Shown in pieces: positions 13,980 through 26,035 of a stretch of DNA of 64,000 nucleotides. The number at the start of each line of letters is the position of its first letter. The stretch's first letter is position 1. The notes under the pieces were generated by a model that was given only the letters and a program-made list of their open reading frames with translations, did not search any database and was not told where the DNA came from. Made by a program: the position numbers and the translations under genes. Origin of the DNA: Archilochus colubris (taxonomy: Eukaryota; Chordata; Aves; Apodiformes; Trochilidae); assembly GCA_023079485.1 (NCBI GenBank), contig CM041090.1, positions 9,980,519 through 10,044,518 on the forward strand. The letters run 5' to 3'.

Positions 13980-16900
13980 CTGAAGGGTGAAAAGAAACAG
14001 AACATAAAGTTATATTAAAGGCAGACACAGAAGCAAAGAAAGGAATCTGAAGATGACCAAGACTTCAACATCTATCTAACCAGTGTGTTGCTTTTCTCAT
14101 GGGCAGGGAATCCAAAGGTTCAGGCAAGTACTTCTGCTTAGACATCCAAGTCTAGCATTCAAGGTAACAATATATCAATATTCACAGCTTCTTTCAAGGT
14201 GACTGTGGTGAATCTTTTAGTGCTGGAACCAAAAGCTTCCATAGAATGAAAATCTACTGGATTCAGAGCTGCCCTTCTTGATATTAGACAGAATATTGCA
14301 GGCAAGAATTGTTTACAGTAATATAGAAGTATTCTTTCATGAACTGCACCTTTAAATTTTAAAAAGAAAAATTAGTATTGTTTTGAAGTAGCACTATTCA
14401 TAAAAGCTGGTGGTGTACTAACCTGGTTGGGAGATGTGGCTGTTTATAATCTTTCCTACATGAAGAGACGTTGCTACTGCCAGACTTCTTTAGGACAGTA
14501 TTTTTTTTAAGTTCTCCCCAAGGTTTTAGTCTTCCTACAGTTTAGGGACAAAAAGAAAGATGTGTTGAATTAGTAGTTTACTGATTGTATGCTTCACTTC
14601 TTATTGTGAATTTTATACTTGTTAGCCTGGTTTTTGCTTGGTGACTTTCAGATGAAATGCCTCAGCTGTATTATCAGTTTTACCTCTCCATTTCCTACAA
14701 GTAATTTTTCTACAAGTAGTAACAGGTGATTCTACTTAGAAGTAACACAACACACAAAGTTGGACTTTGCACAGAAAAGTGCACTTTTTAAAGAAAACAA
14801 AAGCACCTCATTTTGTAAAGAAGTACCTCATTCCCTGCACATACCTCTATCTACTCAGTGGAATACAATGATACTTATATTTATGGGCTTTTGGTAATAA
14901 AGACTGTGCAGAAATCCAGAGAGTAAGAGAAAGGGACAGGAAGAGGGACTGAAAATTTTTGTTTTTGTAACAACACCTTTCTGAGCAGCTGAGTGCAAGG
15001 GGCACGACCAACAAACTGTAGCATGGCAATACCTTTATGTGGCTGGTATGGAAGTGGCCTCGAGAGACTTGCTTGGAGATCAAATGTCTTCTTTGCACTT
15101 GTGGGTTCTGCAGAGTGAGCAGCAAACTTGAAGGGGGTGATAACTACAAAAGGAATCAAGATATTATAGTTAGAGTAGCAAGATCTTCACTGTACATAGC
15201 AAGCTGGAAAGTGCCAGTGAAGACCACCTTAAAACTCAAAAGGTATCAAATGCTCGTGTCTGCTACCTCTTAAAGGCAGAATCACACATACAGCTCACTT
15301 GAAATGGAGCTTTCAGATGTAGGGAGAGCAACAGCTGTAGAATACCAGCCCCTCTCCTCTAAGGATACTATGCAAGAGCATATTTAGCTCCATTGATTGT
15401 TCTAGTGTGTAAGAGCAAATTAGGTTTCTTAGTCTCCATGCTTATTTTGAACCAAATGGATTTTCACATTTTAAAAAAGTAGCATTTTTCCTGTACCTAT
15501 TTATATGAATATTTTGCCACACAGTCCCTAAGGGCGTAAGAACAATTTTCATCCCCCACATCCTATGTTAGGTTTCTCTGTAGGTAGGTGGGTGTCATAC
15601 GTTAAAAGTCTTAGCACCTAGACATTATAGCAAAAACACTGGAAACCAAAGGAAACAAAGAAACTAGTGAAGATCCTAAAGAATCCATTAAAAAATAGAA
15701 AGCAAAATTAAAACTTGGATCCACATGACACCAGGTTACTGAAAAATGTATATAGTAATTCAGTAAGACAAAAGTCTTGATCAAAAGAGACAAATATTTA
15801 CCACCCACTTTACCTTTCAATGCAGTCAGATCATTGCTTCCTGCATTTCCCTTGCTGTCTTTCCTCTTCATGACCTTGCAGCTCTTCTGGCTGCCAGTGG
15901 TGCAGATCTCCAAGTATGGAGACATTCTGGATGGAGTCTTGGTAAGAGAACGCTTGTGCTCATTGTCTTTTGTGGCTTCTGAGAACCTGAAAATTGTTAG
16001 AAATATGAACACAGTCATCTACAAGGGTGCAAACAATGTGACAGAACATGGAAGAGTCTGCATTCTACCTTTCTTGCAGGTAGAAAGTTCTACTCTGTAC
16101 AAGATGTCCACAGCTTATGCATAAACTGCACTAAAAGTACCTTTGCTGGCAGTTTTCAAGTTGTGAGCCATGATCAGTAGCAGTAAGTAATATTAGGAAT
16201 TACAAAGAAGTGACTTTCTTGTAGTATTAGAGAGCAAATATATTCAGATGCAATCAACTAGTATATTTCTGCACCAACAAGTATGATTTACTTTAGATTT
16301 TGACTGTAGTAAAACAAATTTTTTAATTAAAATTAAGCAAAACTTAATCCCAGCTTTCAAAGAAGCTGGAAATCTTATAAAAATTCTGTCATTCTATGAT
16401 TAAAACACACAAGTTCTCTGCATATCAAGACACACACATGCTGTATATCTGTGTATAAACAGATTTTTAGTGTATAAGTGTGTATACATATGTAAGCATC
16501 AAAGAAAATCCAAATCCTTACATGAAGAAATATGCTTATCAAAAAAGTACAGAGAATAAGCTGATAGCCTGCAAGATACAGAAAGACAGCAAGTAAATGT
16601 TGAAGAAAGTTATATTTTGAGAGCCAGCAAGTTTATGAAAAAAGAACAGCTTGCAGGATCTAGGTCAGCACATCTTCAGACAAATAGAATTGAAGAAAAA
16701 TTTTTAAAGTCTAGTTTTGGTTTACATATTGCTAATGAATCAAGTCAGGCCTCAGTGAAGACAATAAATGTCATCCAACAGGGCATCCTAATTAGAATGA
16801 ATACTGGTTTAATTTGTGTGTGTGTTTCTTTGTTTGTGGTTTGTTGTTGTTGGCTTTGTTTTGATTTTTGGTATATTTGTCCAAATCAAATAGAGCACAT

Positions 16901-19900
16901 TCAAGGTAGAAAGAAATACAGTAAGATTATGAGGGTGATTTTAGGAAGAACATGTAACCTGGACCTTTGAATAGCAAAAGAACTGCAATCTCATGTCCTG
17001 TAATTGTTATTTAGGATATGTTAATATCAGAAGTCATTTTCTGACTTAGCAGTTCCACACACACTCTTCAGGAACATGGAAGTCCCAACAGCTGTTATCT
17101 TGACATTCAAAAGTTCCAAAGTGAAGTTTAGCAGAAAAAAAGAAACAAAGACAACTAAGACCTAAAATGAACCAAGGTATTGTTGCAGAGGGACAGTAAG
17201 TGTATATTATAAAATGTATATTATAAAATTATAAATCAGAACTCCAGTCACTGTAGGAAGTTTAATAAACTGAACAAAGTTGGATTTAGTACAGAAACCA
17301 ATGAAGTAGTAATGGTAGAAACAAGGATTTTCACAGAAAAACTGGGCAATGCAGTGCCACACAGATTGCCTTTTTGATTCCTTATTTTAAAGTATTTTTT
17401 GTTCAAGACTTTAGAAATACAGTAATAAACTAGTAAAATTTAGTAATAACAGAAGTTCTTAGCAGTTCTAGTTAATCAGTCTCAAATAAATTTAGATGTA
17501 ACAGACTTGTTAGATTGTCTGAGAAAATGGAAAAGCTAGCACAATAATAGAAAAATAATTTGGCTGGGTTGGTTTAGAAAATGAAAGCTAAAGGAAAGGC
17601 AAGATTCCTCAACCATCAGACAGGAAAATGAAAATTAAGATAGTGACAGCATAGTAAGGGTTGACCTGGACAGCCTGGAGAGTTGGGCTGATTCCAATGG
17701 GATGAGGTTCAACACAGCCAAGTGCCGGGTCCTGCACTTTGGCCACAACAACCCCACGGGGAGCTCCAGGCTGGGCACAGAGTGGTTGGAGAGCAGCCAG
17801 ACAGATAGGGACCTGGGAGTCTGGATTGCCAGAAGCTGAACATGAGCCAGCAGTGTGCCCAGGTGGCCAAGAAGGCCAATGGCATCCTGGGCTGGATCAG
17901 GAACAGTGTGGCCAGCAGGTCCAGGGAAGGGATTCTGCCCCTGTGCTCAGCCCTGATGAGGCCACAGCTTGAGTCCTGTGTCCAGTTCTGGGCCCCTCAG
18001 CTCAGGAAGGAGATTGAGGTGCTGGAGCAGGTCCAGAGAAGAGCAACTGGGCTGGTGAAGGGATCCAGCACAGATCCTATGAGGAGAGGCTGAGGGAGCT
18101 GGGGGTGTTCAGGCTGGAGAAGAGAAGGCTCAGGGGAGACCTCATCACTCTCTACAACTCCCTGAAAGGAGGTTGGAGCTAGGGGGGGGTTGGGCTCTTT
18201 TCCCAGGCAACTCTCAGTAAGACAAGAGGGCAGGGTCTCAAGTTGTGCCAGGGGAGGTTTAGGTTGGACATTAGAAAGAATTTCTTTATGGAGAGGGTGG
18301 TCAGACAGTGGAATGGGCTGCCCAGGGAAGTAGTGGATTCTCCGTGTCTGGAGATATTTAAAAAGAGACTGGATGTGGCACTCAGTGCCATGGGCTGGGA
18401 ACCGCAGTGGGAGTGGATCAAGGGTTGGACTTGATGATCTCTGAGGTGCCTTCCAACCCAGCCGATTCTATGATTCTATGAAGCAGCCATAAAGCTACTG
18501 CTGCAAGATAGTAATCAAAATTAAGTCTCCTGCAGTTCACTGTCAGAACAGAAACAATGTAGTCAAATCACAGTCAAGTGTTGATTATTCCAGGTTTATC
18601 ACACCCAATTTCTCCATGGTACTTTTGGTTTGTTCTTTTTACCTGACATTCATTTTGGCTGTTGAAAGGACAGAAGGATTAAATGAAGATTTCTTAGACA
18701 AAATGCCTTGGCTGGCAGTGTTCAGGGAATTGCGTGGGGGGCGCTGGAGGTTACAGGGGGTGCAGGTGGCTGAGAATCTGCCTCTTTTTGGAGTTGGGCT
18801 GGAAGGTTTGCTACTGCTTTGCTTCTAGGGAAAAGAAAATCAAGAGTTAGCACACACTTAAAATATATCATAAAAGCACTAAGAGGAAAGACAGTGAATC
18901 AGAAGCATGAAGTCTCTTGAGGTTCCCTCTTTCTTTCTTTAAAAGCAAATTTTAAAAATAAGTAATTTTATTATTATTAAACTGATCTAAAAACACATAC
19001 TTTAGTATTGTTATGTGGAGTGTCTTCTTCTAAAGCTCTTAAGCAATTTGACTTTTTGGCTATCCCCTGTCAAAAGTTGTCTTAAGGATACATTGATACA
19101 TTATATTCAACAGAGAAAAATGTACTTTTCAGGATTTTCAGTGTCAGTGTTTTTATTATGTCCATAATATTCATCTAAATGTTCATTGACACATTACTGT
19201 CATTTTGCTGAGCTCTGCCTCTCAGAAGAGGCCTGGTGAGCAGCTTTCACCCACATATGTGAAACACAAGAAGTGAGAACAGGGCCCCTGAGAGCATGTA
19301 TTGCATATATTTTAGAAGAAAGTCCTATGTGGTCATTGAAAAATGGTTCTTTAAGGCACAAAAGAGGAACTTAATATTAAACTCTGGCTTTTTGAAAAAT
19401 AACCCTTCCTCTTGGCTACGTTCTGCAGGAATTCAAAGAGTTGTAAACAAGAACTCCAGGAGTTCCTTCACAGAAGTAATTGCCACAATTATTTTTACTG
19501 AAAAACTGGCTATTCCTATAACTATAAAATGTTAATATATAAAAACTTATATAATGCTACAAATGATTAATGCATCTGTGAACTTATATAAATACCTATA
19601 TGTAATTAGTTATATAGGACTGCAGTTAAGTCTCACTGATCACAACATTCAGCTGCATGTACACATGACCAGTTACCTACTGCCCTAAAGAGCCTCTCAG
19701 GGACTTTTAGAGGCTCTGGATATAAATTAATATAAATTAAATATGGGATCTATGGATATCTTCCTGTGCTATCACTTACCTTGACTTCAGTGAGAGCATA
19801 TCTGCAGTTTTCAATCAGTTTTTTTTTCCTTTCAACATAGTCAGAAATAGATTCCATATTCTTGAAGTGAGCCTCATGAACCTTCTTAAAGTCTAAGAAG

Positions 19901-22900
19901 TTCCAAAATAAGAGTCACATATGTGATAATCTCCTAAGGAAGTTTACTACTTAACAGAAGAATCTTACAACACCTACTGTTACAGTCTCAAAGAAAATAT
20001 AATTAATTACTCTAATTAAAGGTCCTGTATACCCAGAGCATTATGAAACAGAATCTGCATAGTTACAGAACTACAGAATGGTTTGGATTGGAAGGGACCT
20101 TTGAAGGTCACCCAGTCCAATCCCCCAGATTCTACACTTAAGTTATAAATAAATACTTCCAAATTTTAAATTTACTTTACCAGGTGATGAAAATGAGCTA
20201 AAACATAGTAATACAGCACAACAGTACTATTTAAAAAGTAAAAACAAAACAAGCAGGAGTAATTGGATGTCTTCTGGGCTTTTTGTTGTTTTGAAAATGA
20301 TGAATGCAAATATTCTATCCAAGGCATCCAGATGTTGCATAAACCAGCTCTATAACATACATACAACTCATTTACTACTACGAGTTTACAAGTTGGAAAA
20401 TATACCTTAAAAGGTAACCCTTAAAAACTTTATTTGCTTGCTTTTTAAGGGGAAAATGTTCTCTTCTTTAAGCAGAAATAGAAATTTGCATTGGAAAAAA
20501 GCCAAGTCTCACACAGACAACATATCTGTGTCTGGAGGGGGGGGGGGGGTGTATCTTACTTGGTGTAGTTCCTGCTTTCCGAGACCTTGATGCGCGGCCT
20601 CCACACAAAGGGATTTTCCCTCTGGCATGATGACCATCACCTGGTACAGCAAGATGAGAAAATCATCAGAACTGGAAAATATTTTCATGCAATCACAGCC
20701 TTTTTTTACAGTATTTGTTCCAAAACACACCTTCTTCTCAAAGTGGGATTAGGTTTTGAGAAAGAAAAATAGCTATAAGAAATGTCTCTCCAAAGCCTTT
20801 GTCTCAGCAAAATACAAGCCCCACGTGAATCTTGTCATAGCCAGTTATTTTCTTTCCATAATGAAATATGTTACAGGGGAAGGTAAAAGCAAAAGCAACT
20901 CAAAATTCACAGGTCTTTAATTGTTTAATTAATTCACAGGTCTTCTTTGTTTAATAAATTAGGTTTTTTTAATTTTGATTACAAAGAAATACCTTTGGGA
21001 CAGTTTTGTTACCATTGCCCTGTATATATGTGCAGAGTCTAAGATCTTTTTATCATCATCTCTGCTCTCAGGTATAGTGTGAGGATCATGTTCACATTTT
21101 AGTGATTAATTTTATTAAGAAAAAAAAATCAGGTAGCTTCACACTGAGTTCAATATTTGCATATTACAAGAAAATATTTGCTTTTGTATTAATTCAGATT
21201 CCCCTTAAAATAAACTTGGATAACCTCAATATATTGAAAGAAATCCTCACTGGAAGAAAATAAGGGGGAGGGTGTTGAAAATAATTGTTGAAAAATCAAT
21301 TTTTTCAACACAATGTAGACATAGTATTGTTCTGCCTCACAACTCTTGCTGTCTGAATATACTGAAGAAACCAAAAGCAAACCAAAAAGCTGTATGGATA
21401 CTCATAATTACAGTTAGAGGGAGAGGTGAATACCATGCCAACTGCCAGGACCATTGCTGCCTCAACCAAAGCATCCTTTATATATTTTATTGCTTCTGGT
21501 TTTAGAAAAACAATTGAAAATCCTTGGTTTCTGTATGAGTTTCAGAACTATAGGTGGGTTCCAATAAGAATGTCCTTGTAAATACTACTGAACAAGAACA
21601 TCCATACTCTGCATCAAGGTCTACATACGCTTGGTATGCATCTTATTTGCCAGATCCAAAATATCAATTAATAATTAAGACAGAGCAGACAAACTCTTTT
21701 CTTCAGTAGCATCAGGGGCATCCCAAAAGGCACTAACCCTAAATGAGGCTCAAGACTCAAATACACTCAGACTTCCAAGAATTCCTTCAATGAAAACATC
21801 AGGCTCTGAAGCCAAAGCCAGGACTCCTAGACTGCAGAGTTTGTGGATGTGTGTTGCAGTACAGTAAACAAACAAGTACACAAAGGAGACAGATTTTTTT
21901 CTTGTATCCCCAAATAAGGTACTGATCACCAGACATGCCACAAAGATCTCCGTGGACAATAATCAAAAGATGCATTTTCATTAGTAGAAGCAACTTAACA
22001 TTCCTTTTTTTTAATTTTCTACTTACATTTATCTCCACTACTTTTAGTAGAAGTCTTCTCTGGTTGTTCCTGACCAGCACCTGCCATTGGCTTCTTAACA
22101 GCTCTCTTTTTAGTTGCTTTTTCTTCATTTTGAAATACCTGCTGTCCCTTTTCATGTTCACCTCCAGGCACTTCATTTTCTTTCATTTCAGAATACTCCT
22201 GCAGTTCAAATATACATTCAAACAGTTGCTCCAAAAGGATATATAGAAAGGCTGGGAGAGGCTGCATAGCCTTGATCCTTAGGGGTTTTCAATGCCAGAG
22301 TAGATAAAGCCTTAAGCATTGCTGTCTAACCTCACAGATGACTGTTTTGCAAGAGAATTTCTGAAGTCCAATCTGAATGAACCCACGAAATACTTATCCT
22401 GCTACCTCACAAACAGAGCTATACTAGGAAGCTTTTACCTGCACAGCTCTATTATTTTGGTATAAGACTGACCAAACCTGATTATTTGAAAGAAAAAGAA
22501 TTCAGTGGCTATGTTACTTTTTACTACAAAATTCCTATATACACACACATACACAAAATGTAGAGCAACTGCTAAATGGTGGTAGACAAATCAACCATGT
22601 TTAAATTATGTTTGGAGGAAGGGGTGGGCAGCCAGCACACAAAACCAAGCAGTGCAAATCACCTCTTTCTCATCAGAAAGCCCTGTGTTTTCTTCACTGC
22701 TGTTAGCTTTCTCACTGGAGTTCCTTTTTTTTCTGGTCATTTTCTTTTCTTTACCATGTCTTTTTCTCATAAAACACAATGAATCAGCCATAATTTCCGT
22801 GCAGTTGTTCAGTTCATCCAGTTCAGTGGAAGCAGATGCACTTCTTTCAGAGTCCTGTAGCAGACAAATACTAGGATGTGAAACATGTCTGACATAAACA

Positions 22901-25726
22901 TATGTCAGATACTCCAGAGTTTCAATTTTATTACTGGAAAAAGTACTTCACAGAGAGAAAAAACAGTAGCATGCTATTTAGTAGCATATTAATTAAGGAA
23001 TTGGTAATATCTATATTTTCCTGAAAAAAGCTCATTGTTTGAACACTGTAAAAATAAGTCCTACAGTTGCTATAGTACATTGCATTTTTTTAAGATTATA
23101 AAACAATATTTTATATTTGAAATCCAACTTGCATGATGCTGTGATTTTCCCAGATTCATATATTTCTGTGGAATACTCTTCACCAAAAACCCAGCCTCTT
23201 CCATATTTACTACATTAAACAGACATGGATTACACTAGTTCCACAGATCTTTATGGATTATTTCAAAGGAAGCACTTAAAAGTAGATTTTAGAAAAAGCA
23301 GATCCCAATTTCCTTTCTATCAAAAACAAAACAAAGAAAATCTTGCTGCATGCAACAAAATAATTCAGCTTACAGAAAAATTATTTTAAAAGATAAAAAC
23401 CCAATACATGAAGAGATGAATAAAGCTGTACCAACTGACATCCCAGCTGTACCAACTTTCATTTTAGTATCCTTGTAAGTAAACAGTAGCAGATGTAAAA
23501 TGCTTTCTGGTGGGTATTTAGTCCCTTTTGCCTAGGCATGGAAAAAGAATAAAATATTTTTCTATTGGGTACTGACAAGTGCCTGGACCTAGAGTCAGCT
23601 CTAGCTGCCTTTAAAAGAACAGCTGATTCATTAGGTATTACCATGGCTTCATTTCCTTGTTCTGTTTCTTGAAAGCGTTGCTTCAGTGCTTTCAGCAATT
23701 TGTCTGCCTGGAGAGAAATCAAAACAACAGATAAACTAAATATTGCATTATGTTATCAAACAAAAGATTGCATAGATTCAATTAGTGCGCTCTAAACTGA
23801 TCCAACAAACAAGTAGAATATTTCTGAGTCCAATGGAACAAGGCAAGCCTAGAACTTCATTCAAGTGAAGGAAGTGCTTAATGCTGCAGATAATTAACAT
23901 TGCAGATTCTCCACAGAGGCACAAATATAAAATTCTCAGAATCTGTTTCTTCCAGCCCATCTGTTTACCAGAAAGTTTAACTGTTAAAGGATGAATAAGA
24001 TTCACTGTTTTTAGCAGCACTGCCTAGCTGAACATTAATTAAAATTTTATCAAATTTCCGCACTAATTTCTGTCTTGGCCATACTATGCAAAGCATTCTT
24101 CTCACCCCTTGCATATATTCGACAGAAATAGCAATAAACTAATAACAAAATTACATGTTGTTAGTAGGTCAAGAGAGGTTCTACTGCTTCTACTCTGCCC
24201 TAGTGGGAGAGTATTTGAAATATTGTGCCCAGTTCTGGGCCCTTCAGTTCAAGAACAGGGGACTGCTTGAAAGAGACCAGTGCAGAGCCACAAAAATTCT
24301 TAAGGGAGTGGAATGTGTCTCTTACAAGACAAGGCTGAGTAAGCTGGGTCTCTTTAGCTTGGAGGAGACCAAGGGGCAACCTCAGTAACGTTTATAAATA
24401 TGTAAAGGGCAGATGGCAGGAGGATGGAGCCAGTGACACCCAATGATAGGACAAGGGACAATGGGTGCAAGTTAAAGCACAGGAAGTTCCGTGTAAACTT
24501 TTTCACTGTGAGAGTGACAGAAAACATGAACAGGCTGCCCAGCAGGGTTGGGGAGTCTCCTGCTCTGGAGACATTCAGAACCCACCTGGACACATTTCTG
24601 TGTAACCTACACTAGGTGATCCTGCCCTAGGAGCAGGGTTGGATTCCCTGATATTTCAAGGTCCCTTCCACCCCTTAACATTTTGTGCTTCTGTGAATGC
24701 AACAGTGATATCTTAGACTATGAAAGACTCTTAAATACCAAACTGGAACAGTCAGCAGAAAAAAAAAATCTAAACTAGGACTTTAAGAGCAAACTAACCC
24801 AGAACTAAAACCCCAAGCACAGATCTTAATTCTGTCACGGCAGCGAGTTCCTTTGTCCAGTTAAGTCGTGGAACTTTTTTCTTTAAACGCTTTATTCCTT
24901 CTCCCACTGATAATGCAGCAACCAGACTGCTGCCGAGTGACTTACTGGCACTGTTCTCCAGGAGAGATGAGGCCACTGCCATAAATCTCTTGTTCTAGGG
25001 AGAAACCACTGCATGCCTCAGTTTCTCCTCCTTAACAAATATTGGTAAACAAACACAGGCACTCCCATCCTTTGAAGCACACTATTACTATTATCTTTTA
25101 CAACCGAGAGTGGGAAAAAAACCCTAACTATCCCCACTGCAGGGAAACAGTGAAGTAACCCGCAGGCAGCCGGGCCCACCCCGCAGTGCTGACCCCGGGG
25201 GTGCAGCCCCCCGGGGGTCTCCCTTTCCCGATGCCTCCAGAGAAGCGGAGCCCCGTCCCAGCAGCTCTTCCTCGGAAGGTGTTTGGACACCGCTCCGTGC
25301 CTTACGGGTAGGAAGCAACGCCCCGGACGCGAATTTCTGCACGAGGGGACGCTTCAGGGCAAAGCTACCGCCTCCACCTCGCCGGACCGGGCTGGGACGC
25401 TGCCAACACCACTGCGCAACAGCCAAAACAAGAACATCCCCACAAGGCGCCCGCTCCCCCCCCCCCACAGGGCGCCCGCCCCCCCCCCTCCACAGCTCCC
25501 AGCTGGGCAGAGAGGAAGCACCAGAACGGCGAACACCCTTCAGAGAGCAGGAAACTGCAGCTCCCACCACCTGCCCCTCACCCAAACCCCCTGCGCCGCT
25601 CCCTCGCTCGGCAGCCGCTCCCCCCCCACCTACCCGCAGATTGGCCTTCAAGCCGGCAGCCTTGGCGATGCGCTGGAGCTCGGCGTATTTCAGGGACTCC
25701 AGCTCCTCGGGGGAAGCGAGCGCCAT
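13883..25726 (-). CDS. NUSAP1: NUSAP1, nucleolar and spindle associated protein 1, 10 exons
   Basis: NuSAP binds microtubules and DNA, and stabilises and crosslinks spindle microtubules around chromosomes in mitosis. Ten minus-strand exons join in frame: 25726-25634, 23707-23642, 22854-22663, 22198-22027, 19892-19780, 18824-18643, 15986-15814, 15143-15033, 14534-14423 and 13979-13883. They give 436 residues (human 441). Residues 5-40 form a SAP-type DNA-binding motif ([20 protein letters not shown] then [13 protein letters not shown]). Residues 40-175 are acidic to basic and variable. [15 protein letters not shown] is at about 176-190, [19 protein letters not shown] at about 275-293, and VITPFKF then [18 protein letters not shown] at 331-368. 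The C terminus is a charged helix ([20 protein letters not shown]). The aligned C-terminal KEN box is KKN here. The gene shares a divergent promoter with OIP5. Confidence 0.95.
14423..14534 (-). CDS. NUSAP1: NUSAP1 exon 9
   Basis: Residues 368-404 plus two bases of 405. [12 protein letters not shown] aligns with human GKLKPWGQSKEN, so the KEN box is KKN here. It also encodes YKQPHLPTR. Acceptor aaactgtag, donor AG|gttagt. Confidence 0.92.
15033..15143 (-). CDS. NUSAP1: NUSAP1 exon 8
   Basis: Residues 331-367 plus one base of 368. Conserved VITPFKF and [18 protein letters not shown]. Acceptor ccttttgtag, donor AAAG|gtattg. Confidence 0.94.
15814..15986 (-). CDS. NUSAP1: NUSAP1 exon 7
   Basis: Residues 273-330 plus one base of 331. 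The segment [20 protein letters not shown] is almost identical to human. Acceptor caattttcag, donor AAAG|gtaaag, phase 1. Confidence 0.94.
15987..18642 (-). other. NUSAP1: NUSAP1 intron 6
   Basis: About 2.65 kb. It holds an 0.8-kb CR1 in antisense orientation (17656-18480) whose end lies about 160 bp from exon 6. The remainder is AT-rich with short A-rich and ataaaa-type repeats and no visible gene. Confidence 0.75.
17656..18480 (+). mobile_element. CR1 LINE, longest copy in the window
   Basis: Sense-strand CR1 carrying the C-terminal third of ORF2: [13 protein letters not shown] region, [70 protein letters not shown] region and [20 protein letters not shown]. It ends with the CR1 terminal repeat gattctatgattctatg. 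Frameshifts and a 5' truncation make it inactive. It is closely related to the 5661 and 54836 copies and antisense to NUSAP1. Confidence 0.95.
18643..18824 (-). CDS. NUSAP1: NUSAP1 exon 6
   Basis: Residues 213-272 plus two bases of 273. Basic, proline/serine-rich start of the microtubule-binding region ([24 protein letters not shown]). Acceptor cttttccctag, donor AG|gtaaaa, phase 2. Confidence 0.88.
19780..19892 (-). CDS. NUSAP1: NUSAP1 exon 5
   Basis: Residues 175-212. It holds the conserved [20 protein letters not shown] block, aligned with human FKKLHEAHFKEMESIDQYIE. Acceptor acttcttag, donor AAG|gtaag. Confidence 0.93.
20058..20131 (-). mobile_element. Short CR1 3'-end remnant
   Basis: The plus strand shows cagaactacagaatggtttg, then gattggaagggacct and ggtcacccagtccaa, the reverse complement of a CR1 tail. 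Only about 75 bp survive, in NUSAP1 intron 4. Confidence 0.7.
20536..20550. repeat. Poly-G tract
   Basis: A run of 13 or more G (with one preceding A) in NUSAP1 intron 4. Confidence 0.8.
22027..22198 (-). CDS. NUSAP1: NUSAP1 exon 4
   Basis: Residues 118-174 plus one base of 175. It contains a KEN tripeptide at residues 123-125 (MKENEV) and the basic ATKKRAVKK. Acceptor gaactgcag, donor T|gtaagt, phase 1. Confidence 0.86.
22663..22854 (-). CDS. NUSAP1: NUSAP1 exon 3
   Basis: Residues 54-117, a low-conservation segment rich in S/E/K with basic patches ([18 protein letters not shown]). Acceptor tgctacag, donor GAG|gtgatt, phase 0. Confidence 0.86.
23642..23707 (-). CDS. NUSAP1: NUSAP1 exon 2
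   Basis: Residues 32-53, completing the SAP motif ([12 protein letters not shown]). Acceptor ctctccag, donor ATG|gtaata, phase 0. The frame stays open beyond the donor without homology, so the donor choice rests on phase and on the family length. Confidence 0.85.
23708..25633 (-). other. NUSAP1: NUSAP1 intron 1
   Basis: About 1.9 kb containing a decayed CR1 (24150-24695) and the 5' CpG island from about 25130. No further gene is visible. Confidence 0.75.
24150..24695 (+). mobile_element. CR1 LINE fragment, decayed
   Basis: Sense-strand CR1 with [34 protein letters not shown] and [11 protein letters not shown], then a 3' UTR ending ttccaccccttaacattttg. It is more diverged than the 17656 copy, with stops and frameshifts, and antisense to NUSAP1. 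Confidence 0.87.
25634..25726 (-). CDS. NUSAP1: NUSAP1 exon 1
   Basis: Residues 1-31, the first half of the SAP motif. ATG at 25726-25724 in a CpG island; donor CGG|gtaggt, phase 0. Confidence 0.94.
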
Positions 25727-26035
25727 GATTGTGACAACCGCCGCGCGTTAAATCTCGCGCTTAACTGACGCCACGCGCCCCGTCCCCGCCCCAAACATTC
25801 AAACTCAGCCGCCGGGCCACGCCATTGGCTGGGTGGGGGGAAGGGGGCGGTGCCGGGAGTACGGGAAATACCAATAGGGGCGCGGCCAGCGGCGCGCGCT
25901 TGTTTTCAAACGCCAGAGGCGCCCCGAGCGAGGGGAAGCCCCGCCCTCTCTTTCTTGATTGGCTCGGAGTCTGGCGCAGAGAAGATTGACGTGTCCGCTA
26001 CCCAATAGCGACGCAGACTCGTGGAGAGCGCTTTA
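25727..26035. promoter_or_regulatory. NUSAP1-OIP5 bidirectional cell-cycle promoter
   Basis: Only 309 bp separate the two ATGs. The gap has four CCAAT boxes (ATTGG at 25824-25828 and 25958-25962, CCAAT at 25871-25875 and 26002-26006), the pentamer bound by NF-Y. Two TTCAAA elements (25798-25803, 25905-25910) are the reverse complement of the CHR element TTTGAA used by MuvB/DREAM to time G2/M genes. An E2F-like tctcgcgc lies at 25752-25759. There is no TATA box. Both flanking genes are mitotic, consistent with shared control. Binding is inferred from motifs. Confidence 0.75.

Larger units (their letters stand above)
19893..22026 (-). other. NUSAP1: NUSAP1 intron 4
   Basis: About 2.1 kb of AT-rich sequence with one CR1 remnant and one poly-G tract; nothing else recognised. 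Confidence 0.7.

Noticed and set aside
17739..18093. Open frames resembling reverse transcriptase fragments as host genes
   Set aside because: They are pieces of the CR1 ORF2 C terminus, frameshifted and followed by the CR1 terminal repeat.
25124..25726. 200-codon frame continuing from NUSAP1 exon 1
   Set aside because: Only the first 31 codons match NuSAP; a gtaggt donor follows and exon 2 continues the SAP motif at 23707.
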